Positions 28,007 to 35,684 of a DNA stretch of 35,684 nt are shown here, piece by piece. The position numbers and the translations under genes were made by a program. Within the stretch, counting starts at the first letter, position 1; each line of letters starts with the position of its first letter. Location of the stretch: positions 1 through 35,684 of the forward strand of contig CALFSV010000103.1 of NCBI GenBank assembly GCA_937916485.1, read 5' to 3'. The notes beneath the pieces were generated by a model. The model worked only from the letters and a program-made list of their open reading frames with translations, searched no databases and was not told the origin of the DNA. Source of the stretch: an uncultured Paracoccaceae bacterium (GTDB taxonomy: Bacteria > Pseudomonadota > Alphaproteobacteria > Rhodobacterales > Rhodobacteraceae).

Positions 28007-29193
28007 TCCTGTTCCTCCTGGTGGTGTCGCTTGAATGGGCCGTAACTTGTCAGCACCTCAATCTCTTCGTCGACCGCGGCCCGCTCGGCCACAAGGTAGC
28101 GGGCCACCGCATCGCGAAAGCCGCCATCCCCAATCCAGTGCAACGAATGGGTCGGGACCGGCATGTATCCTCGGGCAAGCTTGTGTTCACCCTGCGCCCC
28201 AGCCTCGACCCGCGCCAGACCCTGTGCGATGGCAAAGTCGATGGCCTGATAGTAGCACAATTCGAAATGCAGGCAGGCGTGATGTTCGGTGCAGCCCCAA
28301 TAACGGCCATACAGGGTTTCGCGCCCGATCATGTTCAAGGCACCGGCGACCGCACACCCGTCCCGCATCGCCAGAACCAGCAGGATATCGTCCCGAAGGC
28401 TTTCCTGCGCGCGGTTAAAGAAAGCCCGTGTCAGATAGGGCTGGCCCCATTTGCGGGCGCCTGTGTCCTGATAGAACTCCCAAAACGCGTCCCAATGCTC
28501 GGGTTGGATCTGGTCACCGGTGAGGGCGACGATCTGCCCGCCAAAGCCCTGTGCGACTTCACGTTCCTTGCGAATGTTCTTGCGCTTGCGCGACGACAGC
28601 TGCGCGAGAAAGCCGCCGAAATCGGCATAGTCCTGATTGACCCAGTGAAACTGCTGCCCGGTCCGACGCATTAGACCCATCTGTTCGCCGGCGATCGCCT
28701 CTGCCTCGGTGCAGAATGTGACATGGACCGAGGACAGTTGATTGTCCGACGCAATCTGGACTGCCCCCTGGACCAGCGCGGCCATGCCTGCCGCCTCATG
28801 CCCTGGCCGCGTCAGGAAACGGCGACCGGTGGCAGGGGTGAAGGGGACAGCCATCTGAAGCTTGGGGTAGTAGCGCCCGCCTGCCTGCTCATAGGCATGG
28901 GCCCAGTTGTGATCAAAGATGTATTCGCCCTGGCTGTGCCCCTTTGCATAAAGCGGGGCAACGGCGATGACCTGTCCATCCGAGCGCGCGGTCAGGTAGC
29001 GCGGCTGCCAGCCAGTTCCGACACCGACCGACCGCGACTCCTCCAACGCCAAAAGAAAGCGGTAGGTCGTGAACGGATCAAGCGGCCTGCCACCATCAGC
29101 GGCCTCGGGACAGGCACAGGCATCCCAATCCTCTGCCGCGATCTCATGAAGACGGGCATGGGCGGTGACTTCGATGACAGGGTTGTCGTTCAT
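28003..29193 (-). CDS. FemAB-like (DUF482-type) GNAT-fold protein
   Basis: The 396-residue protein has the tandem GNAT layout of the DUF482/FemAB_like family. [28 protein letters not shown] (about 93-120) and [14 protein letters not shown] (about 202-215) are its typical blocks, followed by [39 protein letters not shown] and [14 protein letters not shown] (about 347-360). Family members may transfer acyl or aminoacyl groups, but no reaction is established for this group. It follows the GDPD gene by 31 nt and overlaps the pterin dehydratase gene by 4 nt. No clear ribosome-binding site was seen before its ATG. Confidence 0.9.
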   Translation of the reverse strand: MNDNPVIEVTAHARLHEIAAEDWDACACPEAADGGRPLDPFTTYRFLLALEESRSVGVGTGWQPRYLTARSDGQVIAVAPLYAKGHSQGEYIFDHNWAHAYEQAGGRYYPKLQMAVPFTPATGRRFLTRPGHEAAGMAALVQGAVQIASDNQLSSVHVTFCTEAEAIAGEQMGLMRRTGQQFHWVNQDYADFGGFLAQLSSRKRKNIRKEREVAQGFGGQIVALTGDQIQPEHWDAFWEFYQDTGARKWGQPYLTRAFFNRAQESLRDDILLVLAMRDGCAVAGALNMIGRETLYGRYWGCTEHHACLHFELCYYQAIDFAIAQGLARVEAGAQGEHKLARGYMPVPTHSLHWIGDGGFRDAVARYLVAERAAVDEEIEVLTSYGPFKRHHQEEQE

Positions 29194-29224
29194 GACCGTC
29201 TACGTGGGACGCAGCACAGGAGGG

Positions 29225-29977
29225 TCAAGCGGGATACCCTTCGAAAGTCACATTCACCGCGATCTTGCGGGCCTCGGCCTCGGCCTGAGGGGAGCGGATG
29301 GTCCAGCACAGGATGGGCACCCCAGACGCCTTGAGGGAGGCCACCCGCGGCCTGTCCAGGTCGTTGGCCTCATGGCTGATAAAGCTGGCGCCGACCTCGT
29401 CAAAATCAGGGATGTCGCGCAGCCGGTCGCAGGTGTCGGCTGACAGCGTTGGCCAATCCGAGGCCTCGTAGGACGAGGTGGTCAGCCCGCGCGGAATGTC
29501 GGGCGCAAGCCGGGCCATCGCCTGCATGGAATGCGGGTTGAAGGACATCATGGCCAACGGACCGTTATACCCCTTAAGCGCTTCCGCCGTCGCAGCCTCA
29601 AGCAGGCCTATGTTGGGGCCCATGGCACCGTCCTGATCCTTGATCTCGATCAGCAGCGGGACCTGTCCCGCCACGATGTCCAGGACCTCTGCCAGCGTCG
29701 GTATCCCTTCGGTGCAATGACGTAGCCGGGTCGTCCCAAGTTCGGCAGCACTGCGCAAGGTGATAGGTCCCTTCGCCTCGGTCAGCCGGTCAAGGGCATA
29801 GCCGTGAAAGACCATCGGCACCCCGTCGGCCGACAGTTGCAGGTCAATCTCGATCCCATAGCCCGCAGCCACCGCCGCCCTGATGGCGGCGGGGCTGTTC
29901 TCTGGCCGCCCTTGATCCTTGTCGTGATAGGCTCGATGGGCAATCGGACGGGACAGAAAGCTGCCGGGAAGCATCAT
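29225..29977 (-). CDS. Glycerophosphodiester phosphodiesterase family protein
   Basis: The 250-residue protein is a GDPD TIM barrel. It has the metal and catalytic blocks HRAYH (His14, Arg15), EN (26-27), EIDLQLSADG (Glu43, Asp45) and FHGYALDRLT (His58). LLIEIKD and a C-terminal CWTIRSP complete the fold. The enzyme releases glycerol-3-phosphate from deacylated phospholipids. The usual HD at the second His reads HG here (Gly59), which may alter activity. No signal peptide is visible, so it is cytoplasmic, like UgpQ. The ATG overlaps the RidA stop (29974-29977). Confidence 0.92.
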   Translation of the reverse strand: MMLPGSFLSRPIAHRAYHDKDQGRPENSPAAIRAAVAAGYGIEIDLQLSADGVPMVFHGYALDRLTEAKGPITLRSAAELGTTRLRHCTEGIPTLAEVLDIVAGQVPLLIEIKDQDGAMGPNIGLLEAATAEALKGYNGPLAMMSFNPHSMQAMARLAPDIPRGLTTSSYEASDWPTLSADTCDRLRDIPDFDEVGASFISHEANDLDRPRVASLKASGVPILCWTIRSPQAEAEARKIAVNVTFEGYPA

Positions 29978-30438
29978 TTGACCTCGAAGATGCCTTCAAT
30001 CTCGACCGCAACGTCAAGGGGCAGCGCAGCGACACCGACCGCTGACCGGGCGTGACGGCCAGCGTCGCCCAGCACGCCGACAAGGAAATCCGACGCGCCG
30101 TTCGCAACCTTGGGCTGGTCGGTAAAGTTGGGGGCTGAGTTCACGAAAGCCGTCAGTTTGACAATCCGAACCAGCCGATCGAGATCGCCGCCACAGGCTG
30201 CCTTTACCTGCGTCAGAAGCGAGATCGCGCAAAGACGGGCGGCAGCGGCCCCCTCTTCGATGCTGACACCGTCCCCGAGACGGCCAGTGACAAGACCATC
30301 GGGGCCCTGGCTGATCTGGCCCGAGACATAGAGGGTGTTGCCGCACTGGACAGCCGGCACATAGTTGGCCTGCGGTGGCGATGCTTCGGTCAGGGTTACA
30401 CCCAGTTCAGCCAGTTTCGCCTCGATGGTTCCGGTCAT
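29974..30438 (-). CDS. RidA family reactive-intermediate deaminase
   Basis: The 154-residue protein belongs to the YjgF/YER057c/UK114 family, in the longer subgroup. LYVSGQISQGPDG, GRLGDGVSIEEGAAAAR, VKLTAFVNSAPNF and ARSAVGVAALPLDVAVEIEGIFEV are diagnostic. Arg131 lines up with E. coli RidA Arg105, the residue that binds the carboxylate of enamine/imine substrates, so deaminase activity is plausible. The frame is open to 30537, but the ATG at 30438 has GGGAG eight bases upstream and the natural start MTGTIEAKLAELG. It begins a five-gene minus-strand run that ends at MscS. Confidence 0.92.
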   Translation of the reverse strand: MTGTIEAKLAELGVTLTEASPPQANYVPAVQCGNTLYVSGQISQGPDGLVTGRLGDGVSIEEGAAAARLCAISLLTQVKAACGGDLDRLVRIVKLTAFVNSAPNFTDQPKVANGASDFLVGVLGDAGRHARSAVGVAALPLDVAVEIEGIFEVK

Positions 30439-30499
30439 AGCAATGCTCCCGTGAGATTGAAATTGGGCGGACGCTACCCTTCCTGCTGCACCTGCGCAA

Positions 30500-31804
30500 T
30501 CAGCCCTCGCGAAACGCCTTAGCAAAATAATCCGCAAGTGGCTTGATGAGGTAGTCCATTGGGCTGCGCTCCTGCGTTGCTAGAAAGCCTTCGACAGGCA
30601 TGCCCAGAATCAGGACCATCGCTTCGGGCAATCGATCCTTTTCGCCTTCGTTCAGGACGATCTGGGCACGATAGTAGGACAGGCTCGTGTTCTGATCGGT
30701 GAATGAATCGGCGGACACCTGAGTTACGATTCCCAGCAACTCAGGCGTGCGACGTTGATCAAACGCAGAAAAGCGGACAATGCCCCCCTGGCCAACAAAA
30801 ACCTGGTCGATATCGTTGGGCTGCACCTGCACTGTTATGATCAAGGGGCGGTCCTGCGGAATGATGAACATGACCGGGTCAGCCGACCTGATCACCGATC
30901 GGGCGGCAAAGACCTGCAGACCATAAACCACCCCGTCCACTGTGGCCCGAATCTCAAGCCGATCAAGTTGTGCCTGCAGACTGCGACGCCTTTCAGACTG
31001 CTCGATCTCGTTGAACTGAAGGTCGCGCAGGCGGCTGATCGCCTCTTCCCGACGCGTGGTGACGAGACCGAGGATCTCGATATCCAGCTCAGTTATCCTG
31101 CCCTCGGCCTCTGCCGCCGCGGCGGCCAGTTCGCCGGCCTGCCCGGCAAGGTTGGCAGCCTCACGACGCAGGGCAAGAACACGCGCCGCTTGGGCAAGGC
31201 CACGATCCAACAGCGACTGTTGGCTTTCGAGTTCTTCGGAAAGAAGACCCAGCTGCATCTCCAGGGCCACTTGCTGGGCCCGGATTCCATCGATCTGATT
31301 GCCGATCTGGTCGCGGCGGCGTTCCAGCTGTTCTCTTTGCTGACCCTCTGTCTCGATCCGAGCCTCGAAAAGGCGCATCTGACCGTCCATCAACTCTTTG
31401 GCAACAGGGTTCGTGCTTTCGGTCAATCGGGCCGGAAAGATGATCTGAGGACTTGAATCCCGTTCAGCCTCGAACCGGGCGCGGCGGGCCAGAACTTCGA
31501 ACAGCTGACCTTCGACAACGGCAAGGTCGCCGGACAGGGTTTCCGAATCCAGGCGGATCAAGACGTCGCCTGCGGCAACGGTGTCGCCTTCCTTCACAAG
31601 GATCTCGGCAACCACACCCCCGTCCGGATGTTGGATGACCTGTCGGTTCTGCTCAACCTCGATACGGCCTTGGGTGATGACTGCCCCGGTAATGCGGCTC
31701 AGAACGGACCATGATCCGAGGCCTCCCACCAGTACCAGAAGAACAAGCATACCCAGAATGAGGGGGGTGCGAACCGACCAGCGGGTCTTGGACGACGCGG
31801 TCAT
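30500..31804 (-). CDS. Type I secretion membrane-fusion protein (HlyD family)
   Basis: The 434-residue protein bridges an ABC exporter to an outer-membrane TolC. A membrane anchor (about 13-34, LILGMLVLLVLVGGLGSW) is followed by a lipoyl-like half (GRIEVEQNRQVIQHPDGGVVAEILVKEGDTVAAGD) and a long coiled coil (about 130-290). The second lipoyl half and a beta-barrel (LEIRATVDGVVYGLQV, PEAMVLILGMPVEGFL) complete it. The frame is open to 31930, but the ATG at 31804 has GGAGG seven bases before it and overlaps the ABC gene stop by 4 nt. This pairing is typical of PrtE with PrtD. No TolC gene or RTX substrate is in the window. Confidence 0.94.
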   Translation of the reverse strand: MTASSKTRWSVRTPLILGMLVLLVLVGGLGSWSVLSRITGAVITQGRIEVEQNRQVIQHPDGGVVAEILVKEGDTVAAGDVLIRLDSETLSGDLAVVEGQLFEVLARRARFEAERDSSPQIIFPARLTESTNPVAKELMDGQMRLFEARIETEGQQREQLERRRDQIGNQIDGIRAQQVALEMQLGLLSEELESQQSLLDRGLAQAARVLALRREAANLAGQAGELAAAAAEAEGRITELDIEILGLVTTRREEAISRLRDLQFNEIEQSERRRSLQAQLDRLEIRATVDGVVYGLQVFAARSVIRSADPVMFIIPQDRPLIITVQVQPNDIDQVFVGQGGIVRFSAFDQRRTPELLGIVTQVSADSFTDQNTSLSYYRAQIVLNEGEKDRLPEAMVLILGMPVEGFLATQERSPMDYLIKPLADYFAKAFREG

Positions 31805-33558
31805 GACACGCCTCCCGACCCTTTGGAGTTCTGTATCTCTTCGTGGTTCTTGACCAATTCGCGCAGAACCTCGTCCTTTGGACCAAAGCTGCGCCGTGTG
31901 CCGCTGTCCAGAACCAACAACAGATCGCAATGCTGAATCGCCGCCGGGCGATGGGCCATGATCAGAACGCAGCGCCCTGCGGCCTTGTAGTCGCGAACGG
32001 CGTCGTTCAGCGCCATGCTACCGTCGTTATCCAGGTTCGAGTTCGGCTCGTCCAGGACGAGCATGACAGGCTCGCCGTACATGGCGCGGGCCAGGCCGAT
32101 GCGCTGGATCTGCCCACCCGAAAGCCGGTCCCCATTGCCCCTGAGGTGGGTGTCATAGCCGCTGGGCAGCTTGAGGATCATGTCATGTGCGCCAGCGCGC
32201 TTGGCGGCAAGGACGACTGCATCGTCATCCGGTTCGGCGGACAGTCGGGCGATGTTGTCCTTGATCGTCCCATCAAACAGGGCGACGCGCTGAGGCAGAT
32301 AACCGATGTAGCGTCCCAACATCTCGGGTTCGTATTGGTCAAGCGGCGCACCATCCAACCGGATGCGCCCAGCCATAGGGCTGATGAAGCCGGTCAAGGC
32401 CTTGGCCAGCGTCGACTTGCCGGCCCCGGATGGGCCAATCACGCCCACCGCCTGACCTGGTCCGATAGAAAAGCTTATTGCCCGCAGCGTCGGGACCTGT
32501 TCGCCGGCCAAAAGCACCGTGGCGTGATCCACCTCCAACTTTGCCTTGGGCGGTGGGAGCGAGGTACGCCGCTCTTGCACAGGGACGTTGCCCAGAAGCC
32601 TTGACAGGTTTCGCCAGCCTTCGCGGGCCCGTTGAAACAAGGCCGCTTGACCGACAATCATCTCTATTGGAGCAAGGGCACGACCAAGCAGGATAGACCC
32701 CGCAATCATTGCGCCTGGCGACAATTCGTTGCGAAGGACAAGAAGCGCGCCCAGACCCAGCATTGCGGACTGAAGCAGCAACCGGATCGCCCGGGTGACA
32801 CTGGTAAAAGACCCCGAGACATCACTGGCGCTCATGCTGGCCCCAAGCGCCGCATCCCTAGCTCCTCGCCACCGAGTAAAGGCAGCTTCGCGCATCCCAA
32901 GCGAAAGCACCAGCTCGGCCTCTTGCCGTATCTGGGCCCCCATCATCTCGGCACTTTGGGTTGCCGCGTTCGCCTCGGCCAATGGCCGACGGGACATTGT
33001 CTGGTTGGCGACCGCCAGGAAAAAAAGAACAAAAGCCCCTGCAAGGGCAAGGTAGCCCATCATCGGATGGAAAATGAAAATGCCTGCAAAAAAGAGCGGG
33101 GCGAAAGGCAGATCGAAAACGGCCATGAGGGCGGGCGATACGACAAGCCTTTGCACAGACTCCAGATCACGCGGTCCAGACGCGGCCTCTGCCTGCAAGC
33201 CCGCGATCGTGGCCCCCCGAAGCGACGCAGCAAACACGCGGTTATCCAACCGAGATTGCAGTCGCGCACCAACACGGCCCATCACCCGGCCCCGAACGAT
33301 ATCTAGAATCGCCATCATCGCGAAAAGAAACGCGACGAGGACGGACAGCGCCAGCAAGGTTTCAAAGGACCTAGACCCCAACACCCTGTCATAGACGTTC
33401 AGCATGTAAAGCGGCCCGGCAAGCATCAACACATTCACGAAGAAGCTGAACAGCCCCACCGCCCAGTAGAGCATTCGGCTTTCCCGCCGCGCAGCACGCA
33501 ACTCAGCTTTGCCACTGTCCATGGCCTGCACAGTGTTAGAAATGGTCATTCGACTCAT
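31801..33558 (-). CDS. Type I secretion ABC transporter, permease/ATPase (PrtD type)
   Basis: The 585-residue protein fuses a membrane domain (about 25-320, beginning YWAVGLFSFFVNVLMLAGPLYMLNVYDRVLGS) to one ATPase. Walker A GPSGAGKST (about 372-381), signature LSGGQIQRIGLARAM (about 475) and Walker B VMLVLDEPNSNLD are all intact. It lacks the N-terminal peptidase-like domain of bacteriocin or HlyB exporters, which fits protein exporters of RTX or protease substrates (PrtD class). The ATG at 33558 follows AGGA; MTISN at 33549 is a less likely start. The cargo is not encoded nearby. It is divergent from mlaA, with 206 nt between. Confidence 0.95.
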   Translation of the reverse strand: MSRMTISNTVQAMDSGKAELRAARRESRMLYWAVGLFSFFVNVLMLAGPLYMLNVYDRVLGSRSFETLLALSVLVAFLFAMMAILDIVRGRVMGRVGARLQSRLDNRVFAASLRGATIAGLQAEAASGPRDLESVQRLVVSPALMAVFDLPFAPLFFAGIFIFHPMMGYLALAGAFVLFFLAVANQTMSRRPLAEANAATQSAEMMGAQIRQEAELVLSLGMREAAFTRWRGARDAALGASMSASDVSGSFTSVTRAIRLLLQSAMLGLGALLVLRNELSPGAMIAGSILLGRALAPIEMIVGQAALFQRAREGWRNLSRLLGNVPVQERRTSLPPPKAKLEVDHATVLLAGEQVPTLRAISFSIGPGQAVGVIGPSGAGKSTLAKALTGFISPMAGRIRLDGAPLDQYEPEMLGRYIGYLPQRVALFDGTIKDNIARLSAEPDDDAVVLAAKRAGAHDMILKLPSGYDTHLRGNGDRLSGGQIQRIGLARAMYGEPVMLVLDEPNSNLDNDGSMALNDAVRDYKAAGRCVLIMAHRPAAIQHCDLLLVLDSGTRRSFGPKDEVLRELVKNHEEIQNSKGSGGVS

Positions 33559-33764
33559 CCGGTAGGAATCCTGCCAGTGCCTTCACAGTCATGAGCATTT
33601 TTCCGCCTTTTCGGTCATCGGCGGTTGCGCCTATGTTTCAATAGGCAGAAACAATTAACGGACTTGGAATGCCCTTGCGTCAAGTTGGCGTGTATATACC
33701 TAAACTTTTTCTAATCGAGGCTTATGTTCACAAAGCTTCTTGAATGACAGGCAGGACTTGACCT

Positions 33765-34508
33765 TTGCCCAAGAAATCCACCCTTCGCCTGACCATGTTT
33801 GGCCTTCTGTTGTTGAGCGTCAGCGCATGCACGGCAACACCTGATGAAAACGGGGTCTTTGACCCTTACGAGGCGGTGAACCGTCAAGTGCACGGTTTCA
33901 ACAAGTTCGCGGATACGGCCGTTGCCCGTCCGGTTGGCGGTCTGCTGGCACGGCTGCCGCCGGACGCGACCCAGCCAGTGATAAATTTTGCCGACAATGT
34001 CGGTCTGCCCGGCGCGGCGCTGAATGGCCTTCTGCAACTCGATATCGAAGGCGCGGTGACCAACACGATGCGTTTCATCATCAATTCGACCGTCGGCATT
34101 GGTGGGCTGCTTGATCCGGCTGGCCATATCGGGATCACGGAACAGACCACCGACTTTGGCGAAACGCTCGCTGTCTGGGGCGTGCCAGAGGGGGCATATA
34201 TCGAACTTCCGCTTTACGGCCCGTCGAACGAACGGGATGCTTTGGGCCGGATCGTAGACTTTGTGATAGATCCGCTTGACCGGGTCGCCCTGCAAGCCCA
34301 GATTGATTATGGCATCTACGCTCGCGTGACAGGTGAAATCATAAGTCGTGGCCGTTTGGGCGATACCGTCGACTCTGTGCTATATGACAGCGCCGACAGC
34401 TACATTCAGACCCGCCTGATCTACGCCCAGAACCGCCGCTTCGAGCTTGGCCAAAGTGGCGCAGATGCGGGCGATTCCGACTTTGTTGACCCGTTTGAGG
34501 ATTTCTGA
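33765..34508 (+). CDS. mlaA: MlaA (VacJ) outer-membrane lipoprotein
   Basis: The 247-residue protein pulls misplaced phospholipids from the outer leaflet of the outer membrane and hands them to MlaC. A lipoprotein signal ends in SVSAC with Cys22. DPYEAVNRQVHGFNKFADTAV (about 34-54) and LPGAALNGLLQLDIEGAVTNTMRFIINSTVGIGGLLD (about 85-121) are typical VacJ blocks. The TTFGETLAVWGV-like segment (TTDFGETLAVWGVPEGAYIELPLYGPSNERDALG) is strongly conserved. It starts with TTG at 33765, which gives a charged signal start; ATG at 33795 would truncate it. AGGA lies nine bases upstream. The stop shares a base with the mlaC start. Confidence 0.94.
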   Translation: MPKKSTLRLTMFGLLLLSVSACTATPDENGVFDPYEAVNRQVHGFNKFADTAVARPVGGLLARLPPDATQPVINFADNVGLPGAALNGLLQLDIEGAVTNTMRFIINSTVGIGGLLDPAGHIGITEQTTDFGETLAVWGVPEGAYIELPLYGPSNERDALGRIVDFVIDPLDRVALQAQIDYGIYARVTGEIISRGRLGDTVDSVLYDSADSYIQTRLIYAQNRRFELGQSGADAGDSDFVDPFEDF

Positions 34509-35110
34509 TGATCACCCTTCCAAACAGACGCTCTGTCCTGGGCCAAGGCCTCGCATTTGGTGGGGCAGCCCTGATCGGTACACCTGTTTGGGCCGTGAGT
34601 GAGGCAGATGCCCTTCGGCACGTTCAGGGACTGGTCGCCGAAGTGAATGCTGTCATTGCCTCGGGCCAGTCAGAAGCGCAGATGCTTTTGCAATTTGAGG
34701 GTATCTTTGACCGTTATGCCGATGTGCCCACGATTGCCGGCTACGTCCTTGGCGTCGAGCGGCGCAGCGCCAGCTCCGCCCAGCTGACCGCCTTTACTCG
34801 GGCATACAAGACCTACATCGCGCGCAAATACGGCCGTCGTTTCCGGGAGTTCATCGGAGGCGAAGTGCAGGTCACTGGGACCCGGACCCTGCCCCGTGGG
34901 GTAGAGGTGACGGCAATCGCTGTCCTGCGCGGACGCGCTCCGTTCCAGGTCGATTTTCATGTCGAAGACAGCCGAGGCCGCCCCCTGTTCTTCAACATCA
35001 TTATCGAGGGGATCAATATGCTCTTGTCCGAGCGGGCCGAAATCCTTGCCCTCCTTGATTCAAAGGGCGGCGATCTGAACCGCCTGATCGCAGAGCTTCC
35101 TCAAACCTGA
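34508..35110 (+). CDS. mlaC: MlaC-like phospholipid-binding periplasmic protein
   Basis: The 200-residue protein belongs to the Ttg2D/MlaC family, which shuttles phospholipid between the MlaA complex and the inner-membrane MlaFEDB transporter. The N-terminus (NRRSVLGQGLAFGGAALIG) looks like a twin-arginine signal, so export in folded form is likely. The mature part has FDRYADVPTIAGYVLG, FTRAYKTYIARKYGRRFREF and the C-terminal LLSERAEILALLDSKGGDLNRLI. It overlaps the mlaA stop by 1 nt (TGATG) and the next gene by 1 nt in the same way. No mlaF, mlaE or mlaD is in the window. Confidence 0.93.
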   Translation: MITLPNRRSVLGQGLAFGGAALIGTPVWAVSEADALRHVQGLVAEVNAVIASGQSEAQMLLQFEGIFDRYADVPTIAGYVLGVERRSASSAQLTAFTRAYKTYIARKYGRRFREFIGGEVQVTGTRTLPRGVEVTAIAVLRGRAPFQVDFHVEDSRGRPLFFNIIIEGINMLLSERAEILALLDSKGGDLNRLIAELPQT

Positions 35111-35475
35111 TGGACAGGGCGCTGGCGATACTGTTGATGCTCGCCCTGCCCAGCCTTGCATGTGCAGGTCCCTACGACGGGGTCTACCGCCAGGTCGCCA
35201 ATGCCGACTGCAATATCATCGGCGTTGATGGAGCATCCCTCAAGATTTCCAACGGGGTGTTCTTCGGTGTCGGGATGCAATGCGAGATGACGCGCCCCGT
35301 GGACGTGATCGAGATGGACGCAACGCTCTACACCATGCAGTGCACCAACGATGATGTCATCTGGAGCGAAAGGGCGCTTTTGATGCATTCAGCCGAGGAT
35401 GACGGTCTCATCATGGTCTGGAACGGCTATGCATTCCGCTATGATCGCTGCCCTGAGGCTGCGCTTGCCGACTAA
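35110..35475 (+). CDS. Small secreted protein of unknown function (121 aa)
   Basis: The 121-residue product begins with a signal peptide (MDRALAILLMLALPSLACA) and has a compact mature domain with Cys34, Cys57, Cys77 and Cys113. YDGVYRQVANADCNIIGVDGASLKISNGVFFGVGMQCEMTRP reads as a small beta-rich periplasmic protein, perhaps with two disulphides. I recognise no family. Its start shares one base with the mlaC stop, so it belongs to the mlaA-mlaC transcription unit and may take part in envelope lipid transport. Confidence 0.82.
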   Translation: MDRALAILLMLALPSLACAGPYDGVYRQVANADCNIIGVDGASLKISNGVFFGVGMQCEMTRPVDVIEMDATLYTMQCTNDDVIWSERALLMHSAEDDGLIMVWNGYAFRYDRCPEAALAD

Positions 35476-35590
35476 AGGGTGCAGCACATCGCCAAGTCGT
35501 TCAGCTTGCATGATCCCGCTCTTTCAACTTCATGAAAGTGCCAACAGGTACGCTGCGCCTGACCTGCCCCCCGCGCCCACAAGGAATTTA

Positions 35591-35684
35591 ATGTCATTAT
35601 CGAGATGGTTGCGTAATTTACAATTCGCTAACGCCCAACAACATGCTGCCAACAGCCCGGCAATGCGTTCTATGTGCCCCCTAC
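35591..35684 (+). CDS. Possible start of a gene cut by the window end
   Basis: An ATG at 35591 with AAGGA six bases before it opens a frame (MSLSRWLRNLQFANAQQHAA) that stays open to the window end. It uses TTA and other A/T-rich codons unlike the genes around it. It is too short to call with confidence. The gap 35476-35590 has a small hairpin (CTTTC/GAAAG near 35521-35538) and no other gene. Confidence 0.22.
   Translation, partial: MSLSRWLRNLQFANAQQHAANSPAMRSMCPL

Overview
The window reads as a chromosomal segment from an alphaproteobacterium of the Rhodobacteraceae (Roseobacter-like). The support is the aerobic cobalamin genes (cobW end, cobN), high GC with G/C-ending codons, several small proteins that I recognise from memory as Rhodobacteraceae-type, and gene chains joined by 4-nt ATGA/GTGA overlaps. 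The species cannot be fixed from sequence alone. I saw no tRNA, rRNA, CRISPR array, integrase, transposase or phage genes, so this looks like core genome rather than a mobile region.

Layout. 1-4797: end of cobW, a GNAT acetyltransferase, a small reverse-strand gene, and cobN (cobaltochelatase large subunit). 4798-6102: convergent gap with a hairpin and a perfect 26-nt palindrome, then a luciferase-like flavin monooxygenase on the minus strand. 6186-9467 (minus): chain accD-folC plus two tandem secreted paralogues of unknown function. 9745-11478: ilvD, divergent from accD. 11802-13684: a lipoprotein, a gene of the type I know as DUF6478 interrupted by an in-frame TGA, and a small conserved partner. 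13694-13763: two neighbouring palindromes. 13834-17535: fadH-type dienoyl-CoA reductase, a coupled MOSC protein, and a LysR regulator ending in a clear terminator.

17608-20562 (minus): four-gene coupled chain (molybdopterin-binding protein, GNAT, AhpD-like protein, OmpA-like protein). 20608-23714 (plus): sfsA, map (TTG start) and a hydrolase fused to a membrane domain. 23711-25749 (minus): ferredoxin-reductase-like flavoprotein, rsmD and a small protein. 25840-26862: two tandem Prx5-type peroxiredoxins, divergent from the flavoprotein. 26864-30438 (minus): RidA, GDPD, FemAB-like protein, pterin dehydratase and MscS channel. 30500-33558 (minus): type I secretion membrane-fusion protein and ABC exporter. 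33765-35475 (plus): mlaA, mlaC and a small secreted protein. The last 200 nt hold no firm gene.

Most genes are housekeeping: cofactor synthesis (B12, folate, pterin), fatty-acid and branched-chain amino-acid metabolism, rRNA and N-terminal protein processing, peroxide defence and envelope lipid transport. I did not find a convincing new multi-gene system. The best leads are the in-frame stop at 12878-12880, the secreted paralogue pair in the accD-folC operon, and the palindromes at 4997-5022 and 13694-13763.
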